A stretch of 8,306 bases of DNA from Candidatus Shapirobacteria bacterium (GTDB lineage Bacteria > Patescibacteriota > Microgenomatia > UBA12405), in NCBI GenBank assembly GCA_026395315.1, contig JAPLYY010000103.1:1-8306 (forward strand). Direction: 5' to 3'. The translations under genes were made by a program, and so were the position numbers. The notes under the pieces were generated by a model, which ran no database searches, was not told the DNA's origin, and saw only the letters and a program-made list of their open reading frames with translations. Positions 6,885-8,306 of the stretch are shown here, in pieces (the first letter of the stretch is position 1; every line of letters begins with the position of its first letter).

Positions 6885-7634
6885 ATGAATAATAAAGATA
6901 CCAATACAATCATCAAATTTGATCACGTTACCAAGGACTTCTCCCTCCAAACTCAAAAAACCTTCAAGGAATTCCTTCCTGCCTTATTTATGGGTGAAAA
7001 AACCGTTAATAAATTCACTGCTCTCTCTGATATTTCCTTTGAAATTCAAAAAGGGGAGTGTATTGGTATTATCGGTCCTAATGGTAGTGGCAAATCTACC
7101 ATCCTCAAGCTCGTTGCCGGCGTTATGTCTCCCACTTTGGGTAAAGTTACCGTTCACGGTAAAATTAGCCCTCTTATCGAGCTTGGCGCCGGCATGCATC
7201 CTGAACTATCCGGCCGGGAGAATATCTATCTCAATGGTGCCATCCTCGGCCTCAAACGTAAACAAATTGACGAATGTTTTCAAAGTATTGTTGATTTCTC
7301 CGAACTACAGGAATTTATTGATCAACCCATAAAACATTATAGTTCAGGCATGTACATGCGCCTGGCCTTTTCCATTGCCGTCCATGTCAATCCCGAAATT
7401 TTAATTGTTGACGAAATTCTCACCGTCGGCGACACCGAATTCCAAGCCAAATGTTTTGCCAAAATGGAAGAATTCAAAAAGAAAGGTGTCACTATTCTCT
7501 TTGTCTCCCATTCAATGGAAACAATAAAATCTTTCTGCACCAAAGTAATTTATATTAATCAACATAAAATTCAGTCCATCGGCAATCCCCATCAGGTAAC
7601 CCAAAAGTATAAAGCAGATTCCCCACTATCATGA
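6885..7634 (+). CDS. wzt: ABC polysaccharide/O-antigen export ATPase (Wzt-like, short form)
   Basis: This ABC ATPase has Walker A GPNGSGKST, a Q-loop region around ISPLIELGAGMHPELSGRENIYLNG, the YSSGMYMRLAFS signature in place of LSGGQ, Walker B ILIVDEIL and the H-loop SHS. In numbering from GTG 6858 these begin at 73, 103, 161, 181 and 217. The ELGAGMHPELSGREN segment and YSSGM signature are diagnostic of Wzt/TagH/KpsT export ATPases. It ends about 40 residues after the H-loop, so the C-terminal carbohydrate-binding domain of long Wzt proteins is absent. It should power the Wzm permease at 4243-5040. I chose ATG 6885 because it fits the family's N-terminus and follows TATAAC (6870-6875); GTG 6858 adds nine residues. 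Hand-counted GC at 7081-7260 is about 51%, well above its neighbours. Its stop overlaps the next start (ATGA). Confidence 0.93.
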   Translation: MNNKDTNTIIKFDHVTKDFSLQTQKTFKEFLPALFMGEKTVNKFTALSDISFEIQKGECIGIIGPNGSGKSTILKLVAGVMSPTLGKVTVHGKISPLIELGAGMHPELSGRENIYLNGAILGLKRKQIDECFQSIVDFSELQEFIDQPIKHYSSGMYMRLAFSIAVHVNPEILIVDEILTVGDTEFQAKCFAKMEEFKKKGVTILFVSHSMETIKSFCTKVIYINQHKIQSIGNPHQVTQKYKADSPLS

Positions 7635-8306
7635 AAAAAAATACTCTCGAGTTTACCGGGGAAAGGTTAATTCCGGAAGCCAATATCGGCCAAGCTTTTT
7701 ATTATGAACATCTAGTCAGATACTTCTTTGCTTCACGATTTTCTAAATCAAAAATAGTCCTCGACATAGCCTGTGGCACTGGCTATGGATGCCAAATAAT
7801 TTCAACCAAAGGAAAAGCGGCAAAAGTTGTTGGGATTGATATATCAGAAGAGGCTATAGAATTTTGTAATAAATACTATAAAGAAGACAATATTAATTAC
7901 TTAGTTGACAATGCCCAAACTTTAAAATCTCAAAGTAGCGGTACCTTTGACTTAATTATCAGCTTTGAAACTATTGAACACATCAACCATCCTGAAAAGT
8001 TTATAGAACAGACCAAAAGATTACTCAAAAATAATGGTCTTCTTATTATTTCTACCCCAGACATTAATACTTATCCCAAAGGTAACAAATATCATATTAA
8101 TGAACAGTCACCGGATGATTTTCGTTTCTTACTTAAAAAATACTACAGATACACAGAAAACTATTATCAAAAATTTTATTTGTCAAATTTAATTTCTCAA
8201 AATAAAGAAACTACTTTTATCAATATTGGTGACAATTTGGAAGTAAGTGACACAAATAGTGAATATCTAATTTGTATTTGTTCTGATAAAAAAATCCAAA
8301 GTAAGC
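7631..8306 (+). CDS. Class I SAM-dependent methyltransferase (partial, 3' end outside window)
   Basis: The frame opens with an ATG sharing an ATGA overlap with the wzt stop and stays open for 225 codons to the window edge. It shows FTGERLIP (8-15), the glycine-rich SAM loop LDIACGTGYG (44-53), GIDIS with acidic D70 (68-72), FDLIISFETIEHI (106-118) and LLKNNGLLIISTP (131-143), the standard order of a Rossmann-fold (Methyltransf_11/25 type) enzyme. YHINEQSPDDFRFLLKKYY (154-172) matches the post-core segment of many glycan-locus methyltransferases. The substrate is unknown. The 4-bp overlap with wzt implies translational coupling and suggests a role with the exported glycan, perhaps O-methylation of a sugar. 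Hand-counted GC at 7861-7980 is about 27%, sharply lower than wzt. The C-terminus is not visible, so a fused second domain cannot be excluded. Confidence 0.9.
   Translation, partial: MKKNTLEFTGERLIPEANIGQAFYYEHLVRYFFASRFSKSKIVLDIACGTGYGCQIISTKGKAAKVVGIDISEEAIEFCNKYYKEDNINYLVDNAQTLKSQSSGTFDLIISFETIEHINHPEKFIEQTKRLLKNNGLLIISTPDINTYPKGNKYHINEQSPDDFRFLLKKYYRYTENYYQKFYLSNLISQNKETTFINIGDNLEVSDTNSEYLICICSDKKIQSK

Noticed and set aside
6919..7332. Plus-strand frame of 137 codons inside wzt
   Set aside because: It overlaps the Walker A region of wzt in another frame; no independent motif or start signal.
7624..7633. CACTATCATG at the methyltransferase start, resembling the motif at 4229-4237
   Set aside because: It lies inside wzt coding sequence and is explained by the last codons plus the ATGA overlap; the resemblance may be chance.

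Overview
The window looks like a cell-envelope glycan and polysaccharide-export locus from a small-genome, AT-rich bacterium. Best guess is a Candidate Phyla Radiation (Patescibacteria) member, perhaps Microgenomates-like. This rests on the gene mix (NYN/DUF88 protein, TMTC-type membrane protein with TPRs, divergent CofD/YvcK-like protein, 'FTGERLIP' methyltransferase), the very tight packing, frequent GTG/TTG starts, and the near absence of Shine-Dalgarno sequences. TGA serves as a normal stop, so the Gly-TGA code of Gracilibacteria/SR1 does not apply. The lineage is inference, not demonstrated.

Layout, left to right: (i) 3-218, plus strand, C-terminal tail of an unrecognised protein that began before the window. 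(ii) 207-4217, a tight minus-strand operon read right to left: CofD/YvcK-like protein, a broken TMTC-type membrane glycosyltransferase with TPRs (N-terminal piece 2837-3244, C-terminal piece 1699-2811), then a cobalamin-binding radical SAM enzyme. (iii) 4243-5040, plus strand, ABC-2 polysaccharide export permease (Wzm), divergent from (ii) across only 25 bp. (iv) 5003-6244, minus strand, MOP-superfamily (Wzx-like) flippase, whose 3' end overlaps Wzm. (v) 6312-8306, a plus-strand run: NYN-domain nuclease, ABC export ATPase (Wzt), and a class I SAM methyltransferase that runs off the window.

How they may work together: Wzm and Wzt form one ABC exporter for a lipid-linked glycan. The flippase is a second route across the membrane. 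The TMTC-like protein (if functional), the radical SAM enzyme and the methyltransferase could build or decorate the glycan. The CofD/YvcK-like and NYN proteins have no clear role in the pathway.

The most notable points are the broken TMTC gene with an apparently missing central segment, the split wzm/wzt pair that is richer in GC than the genes between and after them, and a 26-bp near-perfect palindrome in the flippase/NYN intergenic region. No stretch over 300 bases lacks a gene. I saw no rRNA, tRNA, CRISPR array, insertion sequence or convincing intrinsic terminator.
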